A stretch of 64,000 bases of DNA from an uncultured Bacilli bacterium (lineage in GTDB: Bacteria; Bacillota_I; Bacilli_A; RF39; UBA660). The stretch lies in the NCBI GenBank assembly GCA_934167665.1, contig CAKPLN010000005.1, positions 1 to 64,000 on the forward strand. The letters are read 5' to 3'. Below are positions 43,878 through 52,222 of the stretch, piece by piece (positions within the stretch are counted from its first letter, which is position 1; each line of letters begins with the position of its first letter). The notes beneath the pieces were generated by a model. It was not told where the DNA came from and made no database searches. It saw only the letters and a program-made list of their open reading frames with translations. Both the position numbers and the translations under genes were made by a program.

Positions 43878-44011
43878 CCATTACACCTCCCTGGATTAGT
43901 AAAACCTTCTAATACTCCGGATAAAAAAACAACTATCGCTGAAACCGCAATACCAGTCCATACTGATCCACCAGTAATTACCTTCAATTCACTATTATCT
44001 AAACTTCTCAC
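43874..44011 (-). CDS. Bacteriocin precursor peptide 1 (double-glycine leader)
   Basis: 45 residues; GTG start 44011-44009 overlaps the TGA of the accessory gene (GTGA), with GGAAGGAG 6 nt upstream. Leader RSLDNSELKVITGG ends in GG at 14-15. The mature part is 30 residues: SVWTGIAVSAIVVFL, then SGVLEG (GxxxG) and a tail with a Cys near the end. Very hydrophobic, membrane-active type. Exported by the linked C39 ABC transporter. Confidence 0.75.
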   Translation of the reverse strand: MRSLDNSELKVITGGSVWTGIAVSAIVVFLSGVLEGFTNPGRCNG

Positions 44012-44430
44012 AAAATCTCCTTCCATACTAATTTAAAAATTTCAATAAAACCAATCTTTCTATCTAAAAAAACTAAATCAACAACATCATTTTCCTTCAT
44101 CTTCTTCGTAGGAAAACTAATATAAACCAAATTATAAACCGTATTATTCCTCTTTATAGCACCCAACATTACCTCATTTATAGAATACTCATATCTAACA
44201 TCATCAACATAAAGTATAGAATTTTTATATAAAATTTGAAGTTCACTATCAGAAACAACTGCCTCTACTAAAGAGTCCTTAGCTACAACTCCAGTAATTA
44301 AAAAATAACTATTAATCTTATAAAGAAAAGCCATAATAACACTAAAAAGTACCAATATTAAAAATAGTCCAACAACTATAAAAAGTCCTAACTTCTTTTC
44401 ATAATTTCTTAATCTCACTAATTTTACCAT
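44008..44430 (-). CDS. Short accessory protein of the bacteriocin exporter
   Basis: 140 residues. One membrane helix (LGLFIVVGLFLILVLFSVIM) near the N-terminus, then a small beta-rich extracytoplasmic part (SYFLITGVVAKDSLVEAVVS, DVVDLVFLDRKIGFIEIF). Position between the exporter and the peptides is that of the HlyD-like accessory factor (LcnD/BlpB), but it is one third of the usual length, a reduced version. It overlaps the exporter gene by 32 nt. Confidence 0.6.
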   Translation of the reverse strand: MVKLVRLRNYEKKLGLFIVVGLFLILVLFSVIMAFLYKINSYFLITGVVAKDSLVEAVVSDSELQILYKNSILYVDDVRYEYSINEVMLGAIKRNNTVYNLVYISFPTKKMKENDVVDLVFLDRKIGFIEIFKLVWKEIL

Positions 44431-46477
44431 CCTTCAACTTTAATATTCGGTTAAATAACTTATTTTCACTAAACCTATGACTAATAACTATAACCGTTTT
44501 TCCACTAAGATAAGTAAACATTTTCCTCATAATAAGCTTTGTCTTTTCAGAATCTATTTGACTAAAAACCTCATCAAAAATATAAATATCTCCATCATTA
44601 ACTAAAGATCTTGCCAAAATTATTCTTTGTCTTTCCCCATTACTAAGATTACTACCATTTTCTTCTAATAATTGTTGATAACCTAAATCCTTAGAAATAA
44701 TATCATCAACTCCAGTAATCTCTGCAATCTCTAAAAATTTATCTTTTGCTATATCTCTTCCTAAAACAATATTATTATAGATTGTATCAGTAAATAATGT
44801 TTCTAAACTGCTTACATAAACAATATTTCTTCTTATTACATCCAAATGATAATGATTAATATCAATATTATTAATTGATACATAACCAAAAGGTACCTCA
44901 ATATATTTCATCAAAATCTTCATGAGTGTACTTTTCCCACTACCACTACTGCCAGTCAATAAAATCCTCTCACCACAAGAAATCTCAAATGACAGATTAG
45001 TAAATAAAACTTTACTATATGCAGTATAACTCAAATTATTAAACCTAATTTCACCAACTAATTTACAAAAAGAGTAATAATAATTTCCATTAAACTTCTC
45101 ACAATCAATTGTAAATAACTCTTCAATCCTCTCATATGCTAATTTAAAATCTGTAAAACTGCCAATAAAAGTAAGAAGCCCATTAAAACTAAGCAAAAAA
45201 TAATTAAAAACACTTTGATAAACAAGTAAATTTCCCAGACTAATTTTTGATATAACTACCAAATAACTTCCATAGCCTAAAATAATAGTAACTAATAAAT
45301 CATCTATAATATGCTTATAATTAGAAAAACAATTAGAAAAAAATACCAAAGAATAATTTCTTTCCAACAATTTTTTATACTTGAGTGCAAAAACATCAAA
45401 TAACCTTTTTTCTAAATGTCTATTTTTTAAAGTTTCAGCACTAGATAATGCTTGTACTAAATCCGAATTAACTAAATCACTACTAAATTTTACTCTGGAA
45501 ATATACTTTTTATTAATCCTATCAAACACAATCTGACACATTAACATAACTATAGAAAACAAAAATATTAAAAGAAAAAGTCTCTTATTTAGTCTAAATA
45601 GTACAAAAGAAAAAACAATTAAACTTATAAAATCAGTGACAAAGAAACAACAAGCTTCAATAAGAAAAGACTTAACAGTATTTAAATCCTTAAATCGTGA
45701 AATTACTTCACCAGTTGTTCTATTTTTATAATATAAATATGGAAGTAGAAGAATATGATTATAAGTCTTAAAAGTAATTAAACTATCCATTAAATTACTA
45801 CATTTTATTATTAAAATACCCCTTAACAAACTAGCCAATTCTCTAAAAATATATATTAGAAGAAGAACTGTACTAATCAAAATAATTGGTTTAGTTAAAT
45901 GGTATTTTAAAGAAAATTCCAAAAGATATTTAAAATGGAAAGACGTAATTATTTGAAATGAAAATAAAATCATTGATAAAAGTAAAATCATTAATATCAT
46001 TGCCTTGTATTTAAAAATAAATTCCCTCATAACTTTAACAATAATCTTTTTTTGTGACATAACAGGCAACTGTTTATATGGTTTAAGTAATATATACTTA
46101 GAACTAGACATTAATTTAAACTCAGCTATAGATAAACTCCTCTTCCCCTTAGCTGGATCCATAACTAAAACTCTTTTCTTATCAATATCTATATCATATA
46201 TTACAACAAAATGTTTATAGCTATTATTTATTACTACATGAGCAAGACAAGGTAAGTTATTCTTTTCTATTTTTAGCAAGTCTCCCTCAACACCAACTGC
46301 AGTAAAGCCAATTTTTTTAGCCGCTTCAATCAAATTATACGCCGAAACCCCAATCTTACTAGTATTTGTTATCTCTCTCAATAATTCTTTTGATATCTCT
46401 CCCCCATAATATCTAGTTACTGATAACAAACAACAAACACCACAATCTTTGGTACCATCTTGTAAAACTATCTTCAT
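44399..46477 (-). CDS. Bacteriocin ABC exporter with N-terminal C39 peptidase
   Basis: 692 residues. The C39 peptidase (1-135) has Gln-6, catalytic Cys in QDGTKDCGVCCLLS, His in YKHFVVIYD and Asp in VMDPAKGKRSL. Six membrane helices (about 150-430) are followed by the ATPase: Walker A LLTGSSGSGKSTLMK, signature LSNGERQRIILARSL, Walker B YIFDEVFSQID and VISHRF. It cuts double-glycine leaders and exports the peptide. Its promoter region is occupied by the TnpB element 58 bp upstream. Confidence 0.93.
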   Translation of the reverse strand: MKIVLQDGTKDCGVCCLLSVTRYYGGEISKELLREITNTSKIGVSAYNLIEAAKKIGFTAVGVEGDLLKIEKNNLPCLAHVVINNSYKHFVVIYDIDIDKKRVLVMDPAKGKRSLSIAEFKLMSSSKYILLKPYKQLPVMSQKKIIVKVMREFIFKYKAMILMILLLSMILFSFQIITSFHFKYLLEFSLKYHLTKPIILISTVLLLIYIFRELASLLRGILIIKCSNLMDSLITFKTYNHILLLPYLYYKNRTTGEVISRFKDLNTVKSFLIEACCFFVTDFISLIVFSFVLFRLNKRLFLLIFLFSIVMLMCQIVFDRINKKYISRVKFSSDLVNSDLVQALSSAETLKNRHLEKRLFDVFALKYKKLLERNYSLVFFSNCFSNYKHIIDDLLVTIILGYGSYLVVISKISLGNLLVYQSVFNYFLLSFNGLLTFIGSFTDFKLAYERIEELFTIDCEKFNGNYYYSFCKLVGEIRFNNLSYTAYSKVLFTNLSFEISCGERILLTGSSGSGKSTLMKILMKYIEVPFGYVSINNIDINHYHLDVIRRNIVYVSSLETLFTDTIYNNIVLGRDIAKDKFLEIAEITGVDDIISKDLGYQQLLEENGSNLSNGERQRIILARSLVNDGDIYIFDEVFSQIDSEKTKLIMRKMFTYLSGKTVIVISHRFSENKLFNRILKLKDGKISEIKKL

Positions 46478-46534
46478 AAGAGCCTTATTTCTTCCACCTC
46501 CTACTTTATTATTCTAAAAAACTGTTACTTTCCC

Positions 46535-46678
46535 AGAACAAAAGACAAATTTTTAATTTGTCGCTTTGGTCGTCACCGATCAAAATTCCTACTTCACTGA
46601 TAAAGTACCCTTTATTCTCCATAGGCTTAAATTCCGATAGTCGCTACCGTACTCATTTTATTTTATTACTATCTATTC
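46535..46678 (-). ncRNA. Probable omegaRNA scaffold of TnpB
   Basis: The right-end region directly downstream of tnpB is conserved in three copies in this window in spite of loss of the protein. TnpB omegaRNAs are made from this part and run past the element end into flanking DNA, which becomes the guide. Here the predicted guide begins at 46534 on the minus strand (GGGAAAGTAACAGTTT). Confidence 0.5.
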
Positions 46679-47821
46679 TTAAACTAACTTTCTTTGATAA
46701 TGCATTCTTAATCCTTCAAACATAATATTTATACTAGCATTTATATCTCGATCATTTTCGCATCCACACTTACTACATATCCATTCTCTAACATTTAAAT
46801 TATCTGTCTCTTTCGTTGTGTTGTCACAATGACTACATTTCTTACTGCTTGGAAAATATGTATCTACTTGATAATAATATTTTCCTATTAGACTACACTT
46901 CCATTTGAGCTGCTGACATATCCTATTGAAACTGGCATCTAAAATATTTTTGGCTAGATTATGCTTATGTGTCATCTCTTGTATATTTAACTTTTCACTA
47001 ACTATAATATCATGTTCTTTAACGAGTCTATTTACAATATTAATTATATTATGTTTTCTACTATTTTTAATTTTACTATGAATTCTAGCGATTTTTTCTT
47101 TTGTCTTATAATAATTATTACTACTCTTTATTTGCCTTGCTAGTTTTTTCTGTAATTTTTTTAATCTCTTTTCTCTTTTTAAAATTTCTTTTGGATTAGC
47201 ATATTTTTCCCCATCACTTGTCACAACTAAATCTTTTATTCCTAAGTCTATTCCAACTATATTTTGGGGAATAACGTTACTACTAGGTACAACAAACTCT
47301 TTTTCTTCAACTACTACACTCACATAATACTTATTAGTTGTTTCTTTCTCAATAGTAGCATTAATAATCCTCCCACTTATTTTTTTTAAATTTCTATAAC
47401 CTCTTATATCAACTAGCCCAATTTTAGGTAATTTGATTTTTCTATTTACTAAATCTAATTCTATATTACTGTATTCACTATTTTTATATGTACTTTTAAT
47501 GCATGGAGTTCTATAGCTTTGCTTATTAAATTTACTCTTAAATTGAGGATAATTACCACGTTTTGAATAATAGTTTTTAAAGGCGTCTTCTAAATTAAAA
47601 ACAGTACACCTTAAACTACAAGAATCTACTTCTTTTAAAAATGGATAATCATTGTATAAGTTTTTTATTTCTCCACACATGTCAAAAGCCTTTATAAGAC
47701 CATTCTTTATACACTTGTCTAGAAAATAGTTATAAATAAATCTAACACAACCAAAAGTTTTAGTTAAGAGCTGTTTTTGATAACTATTAGGATACAGTCT
47801 AAACTTATAGGCTTTATACAT
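46679..47821 (-). CDS. tnpB: TnpB RNA-guided nuclease (IS605 OrfB family)
   Basis: 380 residues from ATG 47821 (MYKAYKFRLYPNSYQKQLL), 6 nt after GGAGGTG. HTH and wedge region first, then RuvC-like motifs: Asp in NIVGIDLGIKDLVVTSDG, Glu in IIVSEKLNIQEM, Asp in NDRDINASINI. The zinc ribbon CSHC...CSKCGCE lies between the last two. All three catalytic acids are kept and the reading frame is intact, so a functional omegaRNA-guided nuclease is plausible. Confidence 0.9.
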   Translation of the reverse strand: MYKAYKFRLYPNSYQKQLLTKTFGCVRFIYNYFLDKCIKNGLIKAFDMCGEIKNLYNDYPFLKEVDSCSLRCTVFNLEDAFKNYYSKRGNYPQFKSKFNKQSYRTPCIKSTYKNSEYSNIELDLVNRKIKLPKIGLVDIRGYRNLKKISGRIINATIEKETTNKYYVSVVVEEKEFVVPSSNVIPQNIVGIDLGIKDLVVTSDGEKYANPKEILKREKRLKKLQKKLARQIKSSNNYYKTKEKIARIHSKIKNSRKHNIINIVNRLVKEHDIIVSEKLNIQEMTHKHNLAKNILDASFNRICQQLKWKCSLIGKYYYQVDTYFPSSKKCSHCDNTTKETDNLNVREWICSKCGCENDRDINASINIMFEGLRMHYQRKLV

Positions 47822-47872
47822 GCAATACACCTCCATCATCTTGACTTACTATAATAAATTACAAACATATGT

Positions 47873-48064
47873 TTGTTAATATTGATGTTACTATTTAATA
47901 AGAAAATTTCTTATAAGTTAAAAATATCACAACTTGGATCCGCCCCAGGGGTTATAATTGGCGAACATCTTGGATTTTTAAATTTTATTAAAAAGAAAAG
48001 TACTCTTAAGATGGAATGTCCATACTGTGGTGGTACTATGTTACCTATTGATTTAAAAAATTAG
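47873..48064 (+). CDS. Possible small zinc-ribbon protein or remnant
   Basis: 63-residue open frame on the plus strand; the end reads LKMECPYCGGTMLPIDLKN with a CPYC half zinc knuckle. It is followed by a good plus-strand terminator, which suggests a real or former gene. There is no clear RBS and the N-terminal part starts inside the TnpB left end. No family recognised. Confidence 0.3.
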   Translation: MLILMLLFNKKISYKLKISQLGSAPGVIIGEHLGFLNFIKKKSTLKMECPYCGGTMLPIDLKN

Positions 48065-48091
48065 AGTTTTTAACTTTAATCTTTTTGGTAT

Positions 48092-48119
48092 GGACTTGAT
48101 TCTATCGAGTCCTTTTTTT
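48092..48119 (+). terminator. Plus-strand terminator
   Basis: GGACTTGATTCTATCGAGTCC hairpin with a TTTTTTT tail. Confidence 0.75.
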
Positions 48120-48157
48120 GCTGAATAATAACCTGAACGCACTTTCCTTATATATAA

Positions 48158-48183
48158 AAAAAAGACTATTTTTTTAGTCTTTT
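48158..48183 (-). terminator. Terminator of the transglutaminase gene
   Basis: On the minus strand AAAGACTA and TAGTCTTT pair and a run of eight T follows. Between it and the gene (48202-48264) GGAAGTG and CACTTCC form a further wide inverted repeat of unknown use. Confidence 0.7.
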
Positions 48184-48305
48184 AATATTTTAAATATATT
48201 GGAAGTGGTTCAAAGAAAATATTTTATTTTGAGAGCAAATATTGTAATTAAATTTCACTTCCACTATCAATATATCACAATAGAAAAATGTAAACAATAA
48301 CTTTA

Positions 48306-49196
48306 CTATATTTTTTCAAAAAGTTCACTATCTTCTATAGCAGGATACCACTCAGGGTGATCCATAATATATCCTTCCATCTTTTTTTGCTTTAAGCCAT
48401 CATAATAATAGCTACTACTCATATAGATTGAAGACGCAACTGTTGAATCAAAGAAGTAATATTTACCATTATATTCAACAACATTCCACATATGTCTTCC
48501 ACTAGTATTACCAGTTACACCATAAGACTTAATACCAATATTTTGAAAAATAACCTGACTAGCTTTAGCAAAACCAGCACATACAGCTTTTTTTCTCATA
48601 AAAACACTATAAATAGATTGATTCTTTGATGAAGAAGTAAAAGTTAAATCATAGTCAGTATTTTTACCAACCCAATCATAAACATACTTAATCTTCTCCC
48701 TATCATCCATATCCTTAGTATCGTACTTAATATCAGCAATTATCCTCTTTATTCTAGCCTCAGCAATCTTTTGTGTAACAGGGATTTTAACAGCATATTC
48801 AAAATTAACCCTAATAGTTGAATCTTTATATAAAGCACTATAGTTAGAATAAGACATAAGTTCAGGATGATCTACTAAAATAGCATCATTAACAATACCC
48901 AGTAAAGAAAAGCAATCAGAATAATCCTTACACTGAAAATCATCTAAGCCAAAACTAATACTTCTCTTATTATCCTTAACATTATAAAAAAACAAATCAT
49001 ATAATTTTTTCTCTCTACTATTTAAAAAGTTATTATAAACATAACTATCAGACATATATAAATCATTAATATAATACTTATTATTTTTATCAATTAGTAA
49101 ATTATTATCTACAGTTCTAGTAAAATTAAAATAAATATAAAAAGTAAATAATATAAGAAGAATAGTTAAAAATTTATTTTTCTTAAAGAAAAGCAT
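48306..49196 (-). CDS. Membrane-anchored transglutaminase-like protein
   Basis: 296 residues. One N-terminal helix (FLTILLILFTFYIYFNF). The transglutaminase-core triad is present: Cys in KKAVCAGFAKASQVIFQ, His in SGRHMWNVVEYN, Asp in YYFFDSTVASS. Such domains act as Cys proteases or cross-linkers outside the cell. It lies next to spore genes; a link to coat cross-linking is only a guess. Confidence 0.8.
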   Translation of the reverse strand: MLFFKKNKFLTILLILFTFYIYFNFTRTVDNNLLIDKNNKYYINDLYMSDSYVYNNFLNSREKKLYDLFFYNVKDNKRSISFGLDDFQCKDYSDCFSLLGIVNDAILVDHPELMSYSNYSALYKDSTIRVNFEYAVKIPVTQKIAEARIKRIIADIKYDTKDMDDREKIKYVYDWVGKNTDYDLTFTSSSKNQSIYSVFMRKKAVCAGFAKASQVIFQNIGIKSYGVTGNTSGRHMWNVVEYNGKYYFFDSTVASSIYMSSSYYYDGLKQKKMEGYIMDHPEWYPAIEDSELFEKI

Positions 49197-49214
49197 CTAA
49201 TCCACTTCCCATCT

Positions 49215-49541
49215 TTACATAGCTAATCGAAAAGCCATTAATGGATACATAATAATAGGAAAAAGTAAAATTAATAATCCCATCAAAAAACCATAACCAA
49301 AAGTATAGCTTACTATAAAAGGTAGAAATATATAAATAAGTGTAAAAATAAAGGCTCCATCAGGTAAAACAATCAATAAAATACCTAAAATAAACAATAT
49401 AATTGGTTTTATATCTAATTCAATAAAAAAAAGTGCTAGATTATAAATAGGAATTAGCCCAAACCAAAATGGATAACATGCCTTAGATAAAAAGCCACAA
49501 AGTGATAAGTAAAATACAATTCCAACAATCAACCAATACAT
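49215..49541 (-). CDS. Small integral membrane protein
   Basis: 108 residues from ATG 49541 (MYWLIVGIVFYLSLCGFL), 8 nt after AGGAG; the longer frame would run into the tRNA terminator. Four hydrophobic helices with YPFWFGLIPIYNLALFFIEL, the pattern of DUF5684-like proteins. It has its own start behind the tRNA. Function unknown. Confidence 0.5.
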   Translation of the reverse strand: MYWLIVGIVFYLSLCGFLSKACYPFWFGLIPIYNLALFFIELDIKPIILFILGILLIVLPDGAFIFTLIYIFLPFIVSYTFGYGFLMGLLILLFPIIMYPLMAFRLAM

Positions 49542-49596
49542 ATTTAAAACTCCTACTATTATAAGAACATAGTAGCATTTATTAGAAAAAAGTGCA

Positions 49597-49621
49597 ATAA
49601 AAAACTCTAGATACCTAGAGT
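49597..49621 (-). terminator. Terminator behind tRNA-Arg
   Basis: On the minus strand ACTCTAG-GTATC-TAGAGT with TTTTTTATT. Confidence 0.75.
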
Positions 49622-49633
49622 CTAATTCATAAG

Positions 49634-49710
49634 TGGTGTCCACGAGGCGACTCGAACGCCTGACCGATCGCTTAGAAGGCGATTGCTCTATCCAGCTGAG
49701 CTACGTAGAC
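49634..49710 (-). tRNA. tRNA-Arg (anticodon TCT)
   Basis: 77 nt including an encoded CCA. Acceptor GTCTACG pairs with CGTGGAC; D-arm GCTCAGCTGGATAGAGC; anticodon loop CTTCTAA gives TCT; T-arm GGCGTTCGAGTCGCC. A lone tRNA gene on the minus strand. Confidence 0.97.
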
Positions 49711-49780
49711 ATATCACAACTGACAAATAGAATTATACAATAAAAGCACCGATGTTGCAAGTGCTTTTTTTAAAAAAGAT

Positions 49781-50740
49781 CTAATATGGTATATCACTAG
49801 TACCAATATAACCAATCTTTTGCCCATTAACCTCAAACATAACCATATTAACATCATAATTATCAAACACAGAATACGCTAAACTATATATTACTTCCTC
49901 CAAAACCTTATCATTGCCATCAAATAAATAATCATTAAAATTCAAATACATCACATCATCATCTTTACGATACTCTAAAAGCTTTGTATTACTATTTAAA
50001 AAACTCATTAAATTACTTTCATAAATATAATTAGAAGATAACTCTTCAACTATTATCTTAATCTTATCTCTATTATCATTTAAATACTTAGTAACTGGAA
50101 CATAATAAAGATTATTATCTATATTTTCCAAATAATAAATTACAACTTTATTAATATCATCACGAGAAGTAATATTATATGATTCATTAATTCCAAGACT
50201 TTTATTTAAAACAGTTGGTATTTTTTCTAAAGAATTAGGATATTTATCAAAATTTTCACCTTCAACCAATAAACTAACGCCTTTATAGTTTCCAAGTTCC
50301 ATAATACTATAAACAATAGCTGCTACCATCTTTTTTTCATCATTACTAGAAACATTTAAAATCTCTTTGGAAAAATCAATAGTAACAATATTTTTCCCAA
50401 CAATAACTTCTTTAATAGTAGTCCCCTTAGGTATCACTCCTCTAAGTCCATCTACCATTATATTTGAATTACCAACAACTAAATTTATAACTAAAGATGC
50501 AATCTTACTTTTCTCATTTTCTTCATCAAGTAAAATTTTACTCTTAACTAATAATCCACTATCATTAAGTAGATAAATACTATGAACATACTTACCATTA
50601 TCCCCAATCTGCAAATTAGTTTTTAAAAGATTTTCCGTATTATTATTACTAGTAATAGTTAATACAAAAAGAAGTATAAATAGCGATAAAGTAGTCGTAA
50701 ATATTTTTCTTAACGCTTTTGTTCTAAGCACAAATATCAC
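49781..50740 (-). CDS. gerM: GerM-like protein with two GerMN domains
   Basis: 319 residues. N-terminal membrane helix (TTTLSLFILLFVLTITS), then two repeats of the GerMN domain. The first has GLRGVIPKGTTIKEVIVGKN and VTIDFSKEIL; the second has LYYVPVTKYL and MYLNFNDYLFDG. GerM in Bacillus helps anchor SpoIIIAG/SpoIIQ during engulfment. It is just downstream of gerE and near spoIIIAH, which supports the role. Confidence 0.85.
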   Translation of the reverse strand: MIFVLRTKALRKIFTTTLSLFILLFVLTITSNNNTENLLKTNLQIGDNGKYVHSIYLLNDSGLLVKSKILLDEENEKSKIASLVINLVVGNSNIMVDGLRGVIPKGTTIKEVIVGKNIVTIDFSKEILNVSSNDEKKMVAAIVYSIMELGNYKGVSLLVEGENFDKYPNSLEKIPTVLNKSLGINESYNITSRDDINKVVIYYLENIDNNLYYVPVTKYLNDNRDKIKIIVEELSSNYIYESNLMSFLNSNTKLLEYRKDDDVMYLNFNDYLFDGNDKVLEEVIYSLAYSVFDNYDVNMVMFEVNGQKIGYIGTSDIPY

Positions 50741-50781
50741 CTATACAAATATATGAAAAATCGTGCTAGTTTAGCACGACT

Positions 50782-50997
50782 TTATATTGATAATTCTTTT
50801 AATTTTAAAAGTTCTACTACTGCACATGCTCTCCCATTAACACCAAGCTTTTGAATTACATTGGAAATATGATTACGAACTGTTTTTTCACTTATCGCAA
50901 GTTCCCTCGCAATCTCTTTTGTACTCTTATTAGTAATTAAAAGCTCGAAAACACTGCGCTCTCTAGCAGTTAAAATTTTACTAACCATTTTCTTCAC
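50782..50997 (-). CDS. gerE: Spore coat regulator GerE (LuxR-type HTH)
   Basis: 71 residues, a stand-alone LuxR helix-turn-helix. ILTARERSVFELLITNKSTK, EIARELAISEKTVRNHISN and KLGVNGRACAVVELLKL follow B. subtilis GerE (74 residues) along the whole length. It acts late in the mother cell under sigma-K. RBS AGGTGAAGA. Confidence 0.92.
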   Translation of the reverse strand: MKKMVSKILTARERSVFELLITNKSTKEIARELAISEKTVRNHISNVIQKLGVNGRACAVVELLKLKELSI

Positions 50998-51032
50998 CTA
51001 AAATATTTTATGAAGAAAGTAAAAATTAGTGT

Positions 51033-51530
51033 CTAACTCTTTTGAAATTTAACAGTTATATACATTTTATTTTTATAACTTTGTTGAACAAGTCGCATAA
51101 TATTATTAGCTAAAGTACTATCATGCTTATCTGTCACACAAACAATATTAATATTACTATTATCAATCTTAACAAAGCAATTTAATCCATATTCATTTTT
51201 AATTGCTTTTTCATGTTTTTCTTCCTTACCTTGTAATTCATTTAAATATTTTAATTTTTCATAAGCATTATTCTTCTCCTCACCACTAACAGCTTCACTA
51301 GTTAACTGTTCTTGTAGAACATCCATTTCATTTTGACGTTCCTCTTCCAAGCTAACTCGCATTGCTACCAAAGAAGAAACACTTTCAACATTATTATTAA
51401 CACCTGCATTAGTAACTATTTCATTATCCTTATTAGAAAGTAATAAATCATTAGGCATAGTAATATAATAAATACTTAGAACTAATATTAAACTAAACAA
51501 CGTTAAAAACCATAAATTTTGCTTACTCAT
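51033..51530 (-). CDS. spoIIIAH: Stage III sporulation protein AH
   Basis: 165 residues from ATG 51530 (MSKQNLWFLTLFSLILVLSI), 9 nt behind AAGGAGG. One helix, then an Ala/Glu-rich coiled coil (MRVSLEEERQNEMDVLQEQL) and a YscJ-like domain (GLNCFVKIDNSNINIVCV, NNIMRLVQQSYKNKMYITVK). It pairs with SpoIIQ to form the channel between mother cell and forespore. The rest of the spoIIIA operon is not adjacent, which is unusual. Confidence 0.9.
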   Translation of the reverse strand: MSKQNLWFLTLFSLILVLSIYYITMPNDLLLSNKDNEIVTNAGVNNNVESVSSLVAMRVSLEEERQNEMDVLQEQLTSEAVSGEEKNNAYEKLKYLNELQGKEEKHEKAIKNEYGLNCFVKIDNSNINIVCVTDKHDSTLANNIMRLVQQSYKNKMYITVKFQKS

Positions 51531-51593
51531 ACATGACATCCTCCTTAACTACTAAATTATACGTTCAAAAAAAAAGAATATTCTAAGAATATC

Positions 51594-52211
51594 CTATATT
51601 TTATTACCACATTTTGAACAATAATTAGACTCTTCTTTAACTTGGTTACCACATTTTGAACAATACTTCAAACTATTATCAGTACTGGTTAAATTATTAT
51701 TACCATTAACACCAAATATTTTAATAATTGGATCATCAACTGGTTTAGGTCCTAAATAAGTACTATTGCCAAATGCCAATATCAAATAAAATATTGGTTC
51801 ACAAAAGAAAAGTCCAACCGCGAAAGCATCACTTTTACCAAAACTTCTAGCCATACTAATTGAAAAAATAACTTTAAAATACAATCTAGCTAGCCAAGTA
51901 ATAGTAGCCAAGGGAGGAAATGGAATAACTATAAAATGTATTAACACTAAAATAAGAATCCAATATGTACTGATTCCACATATTTCACATCCAACATAAG
52001 TATTATAAATTGGGATAAATGCTTCCCATCCTTTTTTTGAAGCTTTTTTATAAGTTTTATACTTACCTAAAATATTAATAAAATAAATAATTAAAACAAC
52101 AAACAAAATAATCGATAATATCGAAAGTATTACATATAAAATATCACTACTAAAATGAAACAAATCTAAAAAACTATCATCATTAAATATACTTAAAAAA
52201 TCATAATCCAT
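51594..52211 (-). CDS. DUF5684-like membrane protein with C-terminal zinc ribbons
   Basis: 205 residues. Four to five hydrophobic helices with KGWEAFIPIYNTYVGCEICG, the DUF5684 pattern, then a hydrophilic tail with two short zinc ribbons (YCSKCGNQVKEESNYCSKCG). Function unknown; related in layout to the small protein at 49215. Confidence 0.7.
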   Translation of the reverse strand: MDYDFLSIFNDDSFLDLFHFSSDILYVILSILSIILFVVLIIYFINILGKYKTYKKASKKGWEAFIPIYNTYVGCEICGISTYWILILVLIHFIVIPFPPLATITWLARLYFKVIFSISMARSFGKSDAFAVGLFFCEPIFYLILAFGNSTYLGPKPVDDPIIKIFGVNGNNNLTSTDNSLKYCSKCGNQVKEESNYCSKCGNKI

Positions 52212-52222
52212 ATAATTAGCTC

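Larger units (their letters stand above)
46535..47880 (-). mobile_element. TnpB-only IS200/IS605-type element
   Basis: Contains tnpB and, downstream, a conserved 140-bp right end finishing with a GACAAAT-TAAAA-ATTTGTC hairpin and TTTTGTTCT. The right boundary at 46535 is set by comparison with two other copies (14936, 54312), beyond which sequences differ. The left end holds a 16-bp palindrome (47861-47876); the exact left boundary is not resolved. No tnpA is present. Confidence 0.75.

Noticed and set aside
46005..46220. Plus-strand ORF inside the bacteriocin exporter
   Set aside because: Fully antisense to the C39 domain, which has a clear family match.
48202..48264. Wide inverted repeat GGAAGTG ... 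CACTTCC as a riboswitch
   Set aside because: Only 7-bp arms, downstream of the gene on its strand, no conserved RNA core recognised.
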